DNA of 64,000 nucleotides from Ferruginibacter sp. (lineage in GTDB: Bacteria > Bacteroidota > Bacteroidia > Chitinophagales > Chitinophagaceae), in the NCBI RefSeq assembly GCF_028288465.1, contig NZ_JAQBNR010000016.1, positions 1-64,000 on the forward strand, written 5' to 3'. Shown one piece after another: positions 1-10,390 of this stretch. The notes under the pieces were generated by a model. The model saw only the letters and a program-made list of their open reading frames with translations, searched no databases and was not told where the DNA came from. A program made the position numbers and the translations under genes. Position 1 is the stretch's first letter, and each line of letters opens with the position of its first letter.

Positions 1-785
1 TGCATCCATCCATCGCCATAGTAGCCGGTTTCATACACTGCAGTGCTCACAGCACGCCAGTCAATGGTGCCTTTACCAAGCAGAAAGCCATTTTCCTTCA
101 TGTGCAATTCGCCCACCATGTGCTTACCCAGTTTTTTAAATTCCTTTACGGTATCAAAACCTGCATCAGCAGTATTACGAAAGTCATAATATACTTTTAT
201 ATTTTTTGAACCTACCTTATCAATGATATCCATATGCTCATCTGCATCCAGGTAAGATTCTATGCCCAGTGTGATCCCGTTCTTTTCTGCATGCGGCGCT
301 ACTTTCTTTAAACGGCTGATCACTTCTTTTTTTCCGGCGGCATCATTGCGTAGGTCATTGTTGCTGAAGAACGCCAGCAGTACCATTGAAACATTTAAAT
401 TTTTGGCTACATCCACGCTGTCCCAAACCCATTCTTCTGTGCGGGCATCTGATTTGTACGGCACGGCATTCAATTCGCCAATGGCAAGACTCGAAATTTT
501 AACACCTGTTTTTTTAGATGCATCAAGATATTGCTGCTGCAAACTTTTATCACGCAAATGCAGGTTATTTTCCAGCGACCCCATGTTTACCATGATGCCA
601 TCCAACCCTATCTGCTTTGCAATATCAAAAGCTCCGATATCACTGCTTTTGCCCAGGCTCCAGTCGCAGGCCCCTATTTTAAAAATATTTTTTTTATTCT
701 CAACACTGGCAATGGTGTCAAAAGCATTTCCTGGAAAGACAGCCAGTAAGGCAGCATGTTTAAGTAACTGTCGGCGTGTAAGCAT
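1..785 (-). CDS. Sugar phosphate isomerase/epimerase-like TIM-barrel protein, exported, partial
   Basis: Reading frame open from an ATG at 785 to the left edge of the window, so the C-terminal end is missing; about 261 residues are visible. The N-terminus MLTRRQLLKHAALL is a twin-arginine-type leader (RRQLLK), suggesting export to the periplasm. The mature part begins FKIGACDWSLGK and has the alternating strand/helix pattern of the xylose-isomerase-like TIM barrel (AP_endonuc_2 superfamily): a strand followed by GLDGIMVNMG, then ISSLAIGELN, LGIESYLDADEH with a metal-ligand-like Glu, and VGELHMKEN near the visible end. In this superfamily Glu, Asp and His residues bind a divalent metal and isomerise or epimerise sugars; Bacteroidota carry many exported members of unknown substrate. 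Substrate cannot be assigned. No gene lies close upstream on the same strand except the GNAT gene 158 bp away. Confidence 0.8.
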   Translation of the reverse strand, partial: MLTRRQLLKHAALLAVFPGNAFDTIASVENKKNIFKIGACDWSLGKSSDIGAFDIAKQIGLDGIMVNMGSLENNLHLRDKSLQQQYLDASKKTGVKISSLAIGELNAVPYKSDARTEEWVWDSVDVAKNLNVSMVLLAFFSNNDLRNDAAGKKEVISRLKKVAPHAEKNGITLGIESYLDADEHMDIIDKVGSKNIKVYYDFRNTADAGFDTVKEFKKLGKHMVGELHMKENGFLLGKGTIDWRAVSTAVYETGYYGDGWM

Positions 786-943
786 ATCGGCAATTTGAAT
801 GGCAGAATATTCTGCTCATAAATATAGCATAGGTTTTCAGTGAATAACAAAGTCACTGAAAATATTTTGCAACCCTGCCGGATTTGTGAAATCTGATTGA
901 AAAGTAAGCACCGTTTAGAGCCATAGAGCAAATCGCAATTCAG

Positions 944-1342
944 CTAAATCTTTCTGTAACTAGCAAATGCCCTTTCTTCTTTTGTAAAACCAACCTTTGG
1001 ATAATAAGTCATTGCCTCAGGAACAGAAAGCAGCAGAACCATTGTTTGTTCTCCTGCTTTTTCCCTTGTAAGCTCAATCAATTTTTTGCCGATGCCTTCT
1101 TTTTGATAACCCGGTTGTACTGCAAGATCTGCGAGGTAGCAACTCCAGCACCAGTCCGTAATACAGCGGGATACTCCAACCAATGTTGCTCCATCCCAGG
1201 CCGTAATGACCAGGTTAGAATGAGCGTACATTTTTTTTATCCGCTCTGCATCCCCGGTCGGTCTTGGTAAACCAGCATTATTATATAAGGTGATTACCTG
1301 TTCTGCTGTTGGTATTACATCTTCTTTATAAACAATCGGCAT
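944..1342 (-). CDS. GNAT family N-acetyltransferase
   Basis: 132 residues, a usual length for a single GNAT domain. The acetyl-CoA binding motif A is visible as YQKEGIGKKL (residues 79-88, the Q/R-x-x-G-x-G pattern), preceded by the beta-4 strand CYLADLAVQPG. The C-terminus PEAMTYYPKVGFTKEE is the usual beta-6/alpha-4 element of the family, where a Tyr often acts as general acid. The protein would transfer acetyl from acetyl-CoA to an amine; the substrate is unknown. A run of Trp and Cys (TDWCWSCYLAD, residues 62-72) is somewhat unusual. It appears to be a single-gene unit: the next gene upstream on this strand is about 120 bp away and unrelated. Confidence 0.85.
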   Translation of the reverse strand: MPIVYKEDVIPTAEQVITLYNNAGLPRPTGDAERIKKMYAHSNLVITAWDGATLVGVSRCITDWCWSCYLADLAVQPGYQKEGIGKKLIELTREKAGEQTMVLLLSVPEAMTYYPKVGFTKEERAFASYRKI

Positions 1343-1464
1343 AACTGAAATTTGTTATTCTAAAAAGATAGTACAAAATACTTATTTTCTGCAGCCCGTA
1401 AAAAACCCAATCATTAATTGTTCAATAGTAAAAGGCCCTCCCCTCAAATTTTTGATTTGTACAC

Positions 1465-1716
1465 CTAATCCTTAAACATCAACACCAGCTGATCTGCAAT
1501 TGCTTCCAGCAAATCCCTTTCAATATTTTTGTCTGCTTCCATGTCATCCGGGCTTACCACCGCACGGAAATATCCCTCCTCATCAGGCTCAAACGAAATA
1601 ATTTTTCCTTTCACGTCCACTATTATTTTATAACTATATCCCGCAGTAACTAACTCAGCAGAAAAATGGTGATGTGTTGCATTGTATTGCAGGGGTATGT
1701 CAAAAAAATTATCCAT
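1465..1716 (-). CDS. Small conserved-type hypothetical protein
   Basis: 83 residues, acidic at the C-terminus, no signal peptide or membrane segment. The middle part (GYSYKIIVDVKGKIISFEPDEEG) reads as a small beta-sheet, followed by a helix rich in Asp, Glu and Leu (MEADKNIERDLLEAIADQLVLMF). I do not recognise a family. The frame is closed neatly with stop at 1465, the start has A-rich upstream sequence, and base use matches its neighbours, so it is probably a real gene. No function is proposed. Confidence 0.6.
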   Translation of the reverse strand: MDNFFDIPLQYNATHHHFSAELVTAGYSYKIIVDVKGKIISFEPDEEGYFRAVVSPDDMEADKNIERDLLEAIADQLVLMFKD

Positions 1717-2315
1717 GTAAATATTTTCAGCGACAAGGTAAGGTCATTTTTATACATGTCGCAACATCAATTCGTCTGCAAAATCTTGCAAAAAAAAATG
1801 CTTTGTGTAAAGTGCTTTTTGCCAAAATCAAAAGTGAACATTTTATAGAAAATATTGGCATGCTTTTTTAGCTCTTGATTGCTGCCGATATTACAAGTAG
1901 TTAATTCACCCTGTGATATCTATAAACAATAACCACAAAAATTACCCTTATCATGATTAACCGGTAGGTGACCCAGGCACATCAATACAATAGCGTACAG
2001 GTATAGCAATACACTGCTGTTACAAATAGCAAAATTCTTATTATCCAAATTGATTTATCATACTTAAAATTGTTAACCGAATGTTATCAGAATCAAAAAG
2101 AACGCAGACAATGGATTCAACCGATATATTTAAAAAAGTGGATTAAGGCTTAACAATAGTTATGCCGGCTACTGTGAGCGTGTTGTTCTGTAAATTCCTT
2201 GTGTTGTGACAAAAAAACGGGGAAAAATATGGACACTTTTGGTAGACTCTTAACGAATAATATTTAAAATCAATATTTTTTAAACCAGATCCAATACTAA
2301 TAAATCCTTTTATAC
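1717..2315. other. Intergenic region, 599 bp, no gene seen
   Basis: AT-rich stretch between a leftward small gene and the rightward signalling block. Only short, poorly coded frames occur. It must hold the promoters for both directions, but I see no convincing TTTG/TAnnTTTG pair. A GCGACA...TGTCGC arm pair separated by about 21 bp (around 1732-1764) could form a weak hairpin. The large size is compatible with regulation of the kinase gene at 2316. Confidence 0.5.
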
Positions 2316-3764
2316 ATGCCTGTCAACAAGCCCCTTAAGATTCTAATTATTGATGATGATGAAGATGATTTTTTTATTACAAGTGAGTTAATAAAAAAAA
2401 TAGATAATGGCTATTTATTCACCATTGACAGCTGCTCATTTTATAAAGAAGCATTGGACAAAATCTGCAAAGGTGAATATGATGTTTATTTTGTTGATTA
2501 CAAGCTGCGTGGACAGACAGGTTTAGAGCTCATCCACGAAGCTATTAAGAATGGTTGTGAAGAACCCTTAATACTACTCACCGGTATTGGCAACAGGGAA
2601 ATTGATGTATTAGCCATGCAGGCAGGTGCAGTGGACTATCTTGTTAAATCTGAACTTACAACAGAAAAATTAGAACGTTGTATACGCTATGCATTAGAGC
2701 GGTTTACTTATCTAAAAGCCCTCCGTGCCAATGAACAAAAATTCCGGAACTTTTTTGAAAATTCCCGTGACGGTGTTTTTATGGCAGACGAGCAGCTGAT
2801 GTTTAAAGATGTAAACCATGCCGCTTCATTGCTGTGCGGATACACAAAAGAAGAAATGCTTCACTTAAGCATTTATGATTTATTGGCGGACGAAGAAAAC
2901 CAGCATTTAATTGAAAAGGAGTTGGCTGCAGCCGGTGAGTTATCTGATAAAGAATTGGATTTATACACCAAAAACCGGGAACGAATTAATTGCATTGTTT
3001 CTGTTACACGTGAAAAAGATGGCAAGGGCAATTTGTATATGCAGGGTATTATTCATGATATAACAAGTTTAAAAAAAGCAGAAAAAATTACCCTTCAAAC
3101 CGAAAAATTAAAATCCACACAACGGTTTGTGCGCATCCTCGCCCATGAAGTACGCAACCCGCTTAACAATATTTACCTTTCGTCAGACCAGCTGACGTCA
3201 TTGATCCAGGCGGAAGAACCTGCCTTTTTGCTGGATATTATCACACGCAACAGCAAACGCATCGGAAACCTTATAACCGAACTGCTAAATTCCGCTAGGC
3301 CAGCAGAAATCATTCTCGATAAAATTTGCCTCCGCTCAGTAATTGAGGAAAGTATCAATAGTGCGTCAGACAGAATTATGCTTAAAAACATTCGCCTGGA
3401 ACGTAACTATACCATGGATAGCTTATGGATCATGGGGGATTTTGAAAAGCTGAAACTCGGCTTTGTAAATATTATCATTAATGCAATTGAAGCCATGAAA
3501 GACAATGAAGGGAAACTAACGATTGGCATAAAAAATGACAATGCCAATTATGTAGTTACAATTAACGATAACGGCAGTGGTATCAGTGAAGAAAATATCA
3601 CTAAATTATTTGAGCCTTATTTTACTTCCAAATCAAACGGCATGGGATTGGGACTTGCTGCTACATTGAATATTTTTCAATCGCATTCGGCACTCATAGA
3701 AGTGCAATCGAAAATTAATCATGGCACCAGCTTTATTATTAATATAAAAAAAATGAGCGTGTAA
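2316..3764 (+). CDS. Receiver-PAS-histidine kinase
   Basis: 482 residues, soluble. Domain order: an N-terminal receiver (about 8-130) with acidic pocket IIDDDEDD and phospho-acceptor Asp61 in FVDYKLRG, plus the conserved Lys in VDYLVKSE; a PAS domain (about 142-255) introduced by NEQKFRNFFENSRDGVF; a HisKA dimerisation domain with phospho-acceptor His277 in LAHEVRNPLNN; and a HATPase_c domain with N box (INAIEAM), G1 box (INDNGSGIS), F box (FEPYFTSK) and G2 box (GMGLGLA). A receiver in front of a kinase is typical of a kinase that is itself switched by another kinase. No DNA-binding output exists. It is first of three rightward signalling genes; the next starts 177 bp later. Probably autophosphorylates His277 and passes phosphate to a separate receiver, perhaps the single-domain one at 11676. 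Confidence 0.92.
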   Translation: MPVNKPLKILIIDDDEDDFFITSELIKKIDNGYLFTIDSCSFYKEALDKICKGEYDVYFVDYKLRGQTGLELIHEAIKNGCEEPLILLTGIGNREIDVLAMQAGAVDYLVKSELTTEKLERCIRYALERFTYLKALRANEQKFRNFFENSRDGVFMADEQLMFKDVNHAASLLCGYTKEEMLHLSIYDLLADEENQHLIEKELAAAGELSDKELDLYTKNRERINCIVSVTREKDGKGNLYMQGIIHDITSLKKAEKITLQTEKLKSTQRFVRILAHEVRNPLNNIYLSSDQLTSLIQAEEPAFLLDIITRNSKRIGNLITELLNSARPAEIILDKICLRSVIEESINSASDRIMLKNIRLERNYTMDSLWIMGDFEKLKLGFVNIIINAIEAMKDNEGKLTIGIKNDNANYVVTINDNGSGISEENITKLFEPYFTSKSNGMGLGLAATLNIFQSHSALIEVQSKINHGTSFIINIKKMSV

Positions 3765-3941
3765 ATAATTAAAAAATCATGCTAAAGAAGCATTTACACC
3801 TGCCCGGAAAAAAGTTTATAATATGACTGTTCAGCTGGTTGACAACCTATTTACAATATGAATACACAATCTTGAGCATCCTGTTTATCAAAAGCAATTA
3901 AAACCATTTTATCCAATTTTAACACTGTTCAAAATCACGCA

Positions 3942-6900
3942 ATGGCCAATAACAAATCTAAAAACCTAACCTCTGGCAATGGCACTGCTTCCAGCGATCT
4001 AAGTGGCACTGCAATGCTTACGGACGATTTACCCGCGGCTGCTAAAAAAAATACGAAGCAGTATAAGGAACCATCTTTTCAAAATGATGAATTGAATGCA
4101 AGGGATTTATTGCAGGTTTTAACGGAAGTTAAAAACGGCAATTTTACCGTGCGTATGCCAATTGACCAGGTAGGATTGAGCGGAAAGATTTGTGATACGC
4201 TCAATGAAATTATTTCGCTCAACGAAAAAATGATGCAGGAATTTACCAGGGCAGGCAGCACCATCGGTAAACAGGGTAAGTTAACTCAGCGCATTGAAGT
4301 GCCCAGTGGCAGAGGATCCTGGAGCACCGGTGTAGATTCTTTAAATACATTGATTTCCGACCTGGTACATCCCACCATCGAAATTGCGCATGTAATCAGT
4401 TCGGTGGCCAAAGGTAATCTGAGCCAGGAAATGCCATTGGAAATTGGCGGCCATACGTTACAGGGCGAATTTTCCAGGATTGCAAAAGAGGTGAATGACA
4501 TGGTAAAACAATTGAATCTTTTTTCAATGGAAGTTACCCGTGTGGCAAGGGAGGTTGGCTCTGAAGGGAAATTGGGAGGCCAGGCAAAAGTTAAGGGTGT
4601 AGGTGGCGTGTGGAAAGACTTGACGGATTCTGTAAATCAAATGGGTAGTAACCTTACAGCCCAGGTAAGAAATATTGCGGAGGTAACCACCGCCGTTGCA
4701 AAAGGTGATTTATCGAAAAAAATAACGGTGGATGTAAAAGGAGAAATCCTGGAATTAAAAAATACCATCAACACCATGGTGGATCAGCTCAACTCTTTCT
4801 CTTCGGAAGTTACCCGTGTGGCGCTGGAAGTAGGAACAGAGGGAAAGCTTGGCGGGCAGGCGCAGGTAAAAGGGGTGGCTGGTACCTGGAAAGACTTAAC
4901 AGATTCTGTAAATCAAATGGCCAGTAACCTTACCGGCCAGGTAAGAAATATTGCAGAGGTAACTACCGCCTTTGCCAAGGGTGATTTATCCCGCCAGATT
5001 ACGGTGGATGTAAAAGGCGAAATCCTGGAATTAAAAAATACCATCAATACCATGGTGGATCAGCTCAATTCTTTTTCCGGTGAAGTTACCCGTGTAGCAC
5101 GTGAAGTAGGCTCTGAAGGAAAACTCGGCGGACAGGCAAAAGTAAAAGGCGTGGGTGGTGTATGGAAAGACTTAACGGATTCTGTAAACCAGATGGCGAG
5201 TAACCTCACAGGCCAGGTGCGTAACATCGCAGAAGTAACCACGGCGGTGGCAAAAGGCGATCTGTCAAGAAAAATTACCGTGGATGTAAAGGGCGAAATT
5301 CTTGAATTAAAAAACACCATCAACACCATGGTGGATCAGCTCAATTCCTTCTCTTCGGAAGTTACCCGTGTGGCATTGGAAGTAGGTACAGAAGGTAAAC
5401 TAGGCGGCCAGGCGCAGGTAAAAGGCGTGGCCGGTACCTGGAAAGATTTAACGGATTCTGTAAATGGTATGGCCAGTAGTTTAACAGGCCAGGTGAGGAA
5501 TATTGCAGAGGTAACAACGGCGGTGGCAAAAGGTGACTTATCAAGAAAAATTACGGTGGATGTAAAAGGAGAAATCCTGGAGTTAAAAAATACCATCAAC
5601 ACCATGGTGGATCAGCTGAACTCATTTGGTTCGGAGGTTACCCGTGTGGCAAGAGAAGTAGGGTCAGAAGGTCGTTTGGGCGGACAGGCCGATGTGCCCG
5701 GCGTAGGTGGAACATGGAAAGATTTGACTGACTCGGTAAACATTATGGCGGGCAATCTTACAAGCCAGGTACGCAATATTGCCGAGGTAACTACGGCCGT
5801 AGCAACCGGTGATTTATCAAGAAAAATTGACGTGGATGTAAAGGGTGAAATCCTTGAATTGAAAAATACCATCAACACCATGGTGGATCAGTTGAGGGGT
5901 TTTGCATCGGAAGTTACCCGTGTGGCAAGGGAAGTAGGTAGCGAAGGAAAGCTAGGCGGACAGGCCACTGTAGAAGGTGTGGGTGGTGTTTGGAAAGACC
6001 TTACCGATTCAGTAAATGGAATGGCGAGTAACCTTACCGGCCAGGTGAGGAATATTGCGGAGGTTACCACGGCCGTTGCTAAAGGCGACTTGTCCAGAAA
6101 AATTACGGTGGATGTAAAGGGTGAAATCCTTGAATTAAAAAACACCATCAATACCATGGTGGACCAGTTAAATGCCTTTGGTTCAGAAGTTACCCGTGTG
6201 GCACGTGAAGTAGGGTCAGAAGGTAAGCTGGGTGGCCAGGCGGATGTACCCGGCGTAGCAGGCACCTGGAAAGATTTGACCGACTCTGTAAATAAGATGG
6301 CCAGTAACTTAACCAGCCAGGTGAGGAATATTGCGGAGGTGACCACAGCGGTTGCCAATGGTGATTTATCAAGAAAAATCGGGGTGGATGTAAAAGGCGA
6401 AATCCTGGAATTGAAAAATACCATCAACACCATGGTGGATCAGCTAAGGGGGTTTGCATCGGAAGTAACCCGTGTGGCAAGGGAGGTGGGTACCGAAGGT
6501 AAATTAGGCGGACAGGCCAACGTACCCGGTGTTGCCGGAACATGGAAAGACCTGACCGATTCTGTAAACCAGATGGCGGGTAACCTCACAGCTCAGGTAA
6601 GAAATATTGCTGAAGTGGCCATTGCCGTGGCGAATGGAGATATGTCGAAGAAAATTACGGTGGATGTGCGGGGAGAAATTTTACAGCTGAAAGAAACCCT
6701 CAACACTATGGTGGATCAGCTGCGGGCTTTTGCATCGGAAGTAACCCGTGTGGCACGTGAAGTAGGTACCGATGGTAAACTCGGCGGACAGGCTTTTGTA
6801 CCGGGTGTTGCAGGTACCTGGAAAGATTTAACCGACTCCGTAAACCAGATGACGGGCAACCTGACCGCACAGGTAAGAAATATTGCGGAAGTAACCAAAG

Positions 6901-9900
6901 CGGTGGCTTCCGGTGACCTTTCAAAAACGGTGGCCATTGATGTAAAAGGAGAAATCCTGGATTTAAAAAATACCATCAATACCATGGTGGAACAATTGAA
7001 CTCCTTCGCTTTTGAAGTAACCCGTGTGGCACGTGAAGTGGGTACCGAAGGTAAGCTTGGCGGACAGGCAGAAGTGCGGGGAGTAGGTGGTACCTGGAAG
7101 GATTTAACGGACAGTGTGAACATGATGGCATCTAACCTTACCAACCAGGTACGGGGTATTGCAAAAGTAGTAACGGCGGTGGCGACAGGTAACCTCAAAC
7201 AAAAGCTCGCCATTGTTTCCCGCGGTGAAGTGGCGCAGTTGATTGATACCATCAACGAGATGATTGATACGCTGGCATTATTTGCAGACCAGGTAACAAC
7301 GGTAGCCCGTGAAGTAGGGGTGGACGGGCGTTTGGGCGGACAAGCTTCGGTGCCAGGCGCTTCGGGTATCTGGAAAAATCTTACAGAGAACGTAAATCAA
7401 TTGGCGCAAAATCTTACTACGCAGGTGAGGTCCATTTCTGAAGTTGCCTCGGCGGTAACCAAAGGAGATCTTACCCGTACCATCCGGGTTGAGGCAAAGG
7501 GTGAGGTGGAAGCATTGAAGGATACCATCAACCAGATGATCGCCAATCTTAAAGAGACCACGCTGCGTAACCAGGAACAGGACTGGCTGAAATCGAACCT
7601 TGCAAAATTTACCCAAATGCTGCAGGGCCAGAAGGATTTGAAGACCGTTACACAACGTATTTTATCCGAACTGGCACAGGTTGTTACCGCCCATTACGGC
7701 GCATTCTACATCTTAAAACAAAATGAAGACACGCAAGCTGTAAAGCTCAGCCTGTTTTCTGCATACGGCTATAAATCAGAAAAAAATATTCCTACCGAAT
7801 TTGCTATTGGAGAAGGTTTGGTAGGCCAGGTGGCTTTTGAAAAAGAAAGAATTATCTTATCCAATGTACCGGGCAATTATATCAAGATAAGCTCTGGATT
7901 GGGAAGAGCAAAACCAACCAACTTGATCATATTGCCGGTATTATTTGAAAACAAGGTGAAGGCGGTGATTGAACTGGCATCGCTGGATGTGTTCAGTGAA
8001 ACCCATATTGACTTTTTGGAACAACTTACAGAAAGTATCGGTATTGTAATTAATACAATCGAGGCCAACTCCCGTACAGAAGAATTGTTAACTCAATCGC
8101 AGTCACTGGCAGGTGAATTAAAAATACAGCAGGAAGAGTTGAGCCGCACCAATGATGAATTACAGGATAAAGCACTGCTGCTGGTGAAGCAAAAAAATGA
8201 AGTAGAAGACAAGAACAGGGAAGTAGAGGAAGCCAGGAAGTCGCTGGAAGAAAAAGCCGAGCAGCTTACGCTTACTTCCAAATACAAATCGGAGTTTTTG
8301 GCCAACATGTCGCATGAATTAAGAACGCCATTGAACAGCCTCTTAATTCTTGCCCAGCAATTATACGAAAATGCAGAAGGTAACCTGAATGATAAACAGA
8401 TCCGCTATGCCAAAACCATTCACTCCTGCGGCGATGATTTAATTCAGCTGATCAATGATATCCTGGATCTTTCCAAGATTGAATCCGGTTTTATTACAGC
8501 CAATATTTCACCTGTCCGGTTTGCAGAAATTGCCGCCTTTGCAGAAACTACATTTAAACCAATTTCTGAGGCAAGACACCTGCGTTTCAATATCGAAACG
8601 GACGCCAACCTGCCTGCTTCCATGGAAACCGACGTACAGCGCCTGAACCAGATATTGAAAAACCTGTTATCTAACTCATTTAAGTTTACGGAGAAAGGAG
8701 AAGTAAAATTAAAAATTTATGAAGCGCATAAAAACTGGAAAGCAGGTAATGTAAATTTAGACAACGCAAAAAAAGTGGTGGCCTTCGCCATCAGCGATAC
8801 AGGTATTGGTATTCCACAGGAAAAACAGAACATCATATTTGAAGCGTTTCAACAGGCAGAAGGATCTACCAGCCGAAAATACGGCGGCACCGGCCTGGGG
8901 CTTTCCATCAGTCGTGGTTTAGCGGACCTGTTGGGTGGTACAATTGAACTGGAAAGTAACACCTCACAGGGAAGCACGTTCACTTTATTTTTACCTGTAG
9001 TTGATAACATCACCAGCATCAAAAAAGTGCCCACAGAAAATCTGAATGCTTACCAGCAATTTCACCTTGGCCCCGATGCTACTGAAATAGATACTTTGTT
9101 ACATTCTATCCGCGTAACAAGCGAAGGTGACTCAAAAAACCTGGCGATCGTAAATGAAATGATCAATGAAACGGGTGACGACAGAACAAATATTTCAGCA
9201 GGCGATAAGGTATTACTGGTTGTAGAAGATGATTTGCGTTTTGGAAAAATCATTATTGAAAAAGCGCATAAAAATAATTTAAAAGCGGTAGTAGCAGTAA
9301 GCTATATTGAAGTGTTTGATTTTATCAACCGCTTTGCCCCAATTGCCATTACACTGGACGTAAAACTACCTGATACCAGCGGATGGAAAGTGTTGGACCT
9401 TTTAAGGAACGATCTTAATTACCGCCACATTCCCATTCACCTTATTTCGGGTGAAGAAAACAGGAACCTGGCCTTAAAACGGGGTGCCCGCAGCTTCCTC
9501 TTAAAGCCCCTGGACAATGATTCGCTGAATGAATTATTTGGAGATATTGTGACCTTCAATGAAAAGGCTACCAAGAAAATTTTGGTGGTGGAAGACAATG
9601 AGCTTGAATCTTCCCAGATAGCAAAAATGCTGGAAAGCGATTACATGAAAGTAGATATCGCCGCTACCGGTAAATCAGCCATCAGTCAGCTATTGGCGTT
9701 TGATTATGATTGCATTATTTTAGATTATACACTACCCGATGTGTCAGGAACTGACCTGGTAAATGAAGTGGCGGAGGTAAAGAAAAAATTAACACCGGTA
9801 ATTGTTTATTCAGCCAAAGACTTCACTAAAAAAGAGCTGCACGATTTAAATCAAGCCTCCAATAGTGTATTGTTGAAAGGTGTTAATTCACTGGAACACC

Positions 9901-10376
9901 TGCTGGAAGAAACGGTGTTACAACTGCACATCAACCACAAGGAATTGGCTGCAGATAAACGCAGGGTGATTGAAAATATCAGGATGAAGGAAGATATTTT
10001 AACCGGTAAAAACATATTGGTAGTAGATGATGATGTTCGTAATTTATTTGCCCTTACCACCGTTTTTGAGCGCTATAATATCAACGTAATTACTGCTGAA
10101 AGTGGTAAGGAAGCCATCGAAATAATTAACGACGGGCAAACAAAAACGGATATGGTATTGATGGATATTATGATGCCGGAAATGGATGGGTACGAAACCA
10201 CTCAAAAAATAAGACGGGAACATAAAAACAGCACCTTACCCATCATTGCAGTAACAGCCAAAGCAATGAAAGGCGACAGGCAAAAATGTATCGAGGCTGG
10301 CGCATCTGACTATATTACAAAGCCACTGAAAATTGATCAGCTGCTTTCGTTAATGCGGGTTTGGTTTTATAAATAA
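3942..10376 (+). CDS. Giant soluble poly-HAMP hybrid histidine kinase with three receivers
   Basis: 2144 residues. There is no signal peptide or membrane segment. After a low-complexity N-terminus (1-50) come divergent HAMP-like segments (about 50-196) and then eleven tandem 92-residue units (197-1208), each carrying [30 protein letters not shown] and [13 protein letters not shown] blocks. A GAF domain follows (about 1235-1390), a coiled coil (1395-1450), HisKA with His1458 in [10 protein letters not shown], HATPase_c with DTGIGIP and GTGLGLS, and three receivers with candidate acceptor residues Asp1806 (TLDVKLPD), Asp1928 ([10 protein letters not shown]) and Asp2075 ([11 protein letters not shown]). 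The layout resembles group III fungal hybrid kinases (Nik1/Os1 type), where HAMP arrays sense osmotic or cell-wall stress; that signal is only an analogy here. The following kinase gene starts 14 bp after its stop, indicating one operon. Confidence 0.93.
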   Translation: MANNKSKNLTSGNGTASSDLSGTAMLTDDLPAAAKKNTKQYKEPSFQNDELNARDLLQVLTEVKNGNFTVRMPIDQVGLSGKICDTLNEIISLNEKMMQEFTRAGSTIGKQGKLTQRIEVPSGRGSWSTGVDSLNTLISDLVHPTIEIAHVISSVAKGNLSQEMPLEIGGHTLQGEFSRIAKEVNDMVKQLNLFSMEVTRVAREVGSEGKLGGQAKVKGVGGVWKDLTDSVNQMGSNLTAQVRNIAEVTTAVAKGDLSKKITVDVKGEILELKNTINTMVDQLNSFSSEVTRVALEVGTEGKLGGQAQVKGVAGTWKDLTDSVNQMASNLTGQVRNIAEVTTAFAKGDLSRQITVDVKGEILELKNTINTMVDQLNSFSGEVTRVAREVGSEGKLGGQAKVKGVGGVWKDLTDSVNQMASNLTGQVRNIAEVTTAVAKGDLSRKITVDVKGEILELKNTINTMVDQLNSFSSEVTRVALEVGTEGKLGGQAQVKGVAGTWKDLTDSVNGMASSLTGQVRNIAEVTTAVAKGDLSRKITVDVKGEILELKNTINTMVDQLNSFGSEVTRVAREVGSEGRLGGQADVPGVGGTWKDLTDSVNIMAGNLTSQVRNIAEVTTAVATGDLSRKIDVDVKGEILELKNTINTMVDQLRGFASEVTRVAREVGSEGKLGGQATVEGVGGVWKDLTDSVNGMASNLTGQVRNIAEVTTAVAKGDLSRKITVDVKGEILELKNTINTMVDQLNAFGSEVTRVAREVGSEGKLGGQADVPGVAGTWKDLTDSVNKMASNLTSQVRNIAEVTTAVANGDLSRKIGVDVKGEILELKNTINTMVDQLRGFASEVTRVAREVGTEGKLGGQANVPGVAGTWKDLTDSVNQMAGNLTAQVRNIAEVAIAVANGDMSKKITVDVRGEILQLKETLNTMVDQLRAFASEVTRVAREVGTDGKLGGQAFVPGVAGTWKDLTDSVNQMTGNLTAQVRNIAEVTKAVASGDLSKTVAIDVKGEILDLKNTINTMVEQLNSFAFEVTRVAREVGTEGKLGGQAEVRGVGGTWKDLTDSVNMMASNLTNQVRGIAKVVTAVATGNLKQKLAIVSRGEVAQLIDTINEMIDTLALFADQVTTVAREVGVDGRLGGQASVPGASGIWKNLTENVNQLAQNLTTQVRSISEVASAVTKGDLTRTIRVEAKGEVEALKDTINQMIANLKETTLRNQEQDWLKSNLAKFTQMLQGQKDLKTVTQRILSELAQVVTAHYGAFYILKQNEDTQAVKLSLFSAYGYKSEKNIPTEFAIGEGLVGQVAFEKERIILSNVPGNYIKISSGLGRAKPTNLIILPVLFENKVKAVIELASLDVFSETHIDFLEQLTESIGIVINTIEANSRTEELLTQSQSLAGELKIQQEELSRTNDELQDKALLLVKQKNEVEDKNREVEEARKSLEEKAEQLTLTSKYKSEFLANMSHELRTPLNSLLILAQQLYENAEGNLNDKQIRYAKTIHSCGDDLIQLINDILDLSKIESGFITANISPVRFAEIAAFAETTFKPISEARHLRFNIETDANLPASMETDVQRLNQILKNLLSNSFKFTEKGEVKLKIYEAHKNWKAGNVNLDNAKKVVAFAISDTGIGIPQEKQNIIFEAFQQAEGSTSRKYGGTGLGLSISRGLADLLGGTIELESNTSQGSTFTLFLPVVDNITSIKKVPTENLNAYQQFHLGPDATEIDTLLHSIRVTSEGDSKNLAIVNEMINETGDDRTNISAGDKVLLVVEDDLRFGKIIIEKAHKNNLKAVVAVSYIEVFDFINRFAPIAITLDVKLPDTSGWKVLDLLRNDLNYRHIPIHLISGEENRNLALKRGARSFLLKPLDNDSLNELFGDIVTFNEKATKKILVVEDNELESSQIAKMLESDYMKVDIAATGKSAISQLLAFDYDCIILDYTLPDVSGTDLVNEVAEVKKKLTPVIVYSAKDFTKKELHDLNQASNSVLLKGVNSLEHLLEETVLQLHINHKELAADKRRVIENIRMKEDILTGKNILVVDDDVRNLFALTTVFERYNINVITAESGKEAIEIINDGQTKTDMVLMDIMMPEMDGYETTQKIRREHKNSTLPIIAVTAKAMKGDRQKCIEAGASDYITKPLKIDQLLSLMRVWFYK
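4530..7565 (+). repeat. Eleven tandem 276-bp coding repeats (HAMP units)
   Basis: The kinase gene contains 11 in-frame direct repeats of exactly 276 bp (92 codons). Units 1 and 3 share [20 protein letters not shown] while units 2 and 4 share [20 protein letters not shown], and units 5 and 7 share the ADVPG and RGFAS variants, so the array looks built from a 552-bp two-unit block. Units 8 to 11 diverge progressively; units 10 and 11 have lost the [11 protein letters not shown] consensus ([19 protein letters not shown]). The similarity extends to the antisense strand, where it creates repeated open frames that are not genes. Confidence 0.95.
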
Positions 10377-10390
10377 ATAAACAGGGATCA

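Noticed and set aside
262..798. Rightward 178-codon frame at the left edge
   Set aside because: It is antisense to the TIM-barrel gene, which has recognisable strands and a twin-arginine leader.
5060..7255. Repeated leftward open frames of about 89 to 181 codons inside the giant kinase gene
   Set aside because: They are antisense images of the HAMP units, repeat every 276 bp and translate to low-quality sequences rich in Ser and Pro; no start context or family resemblance.
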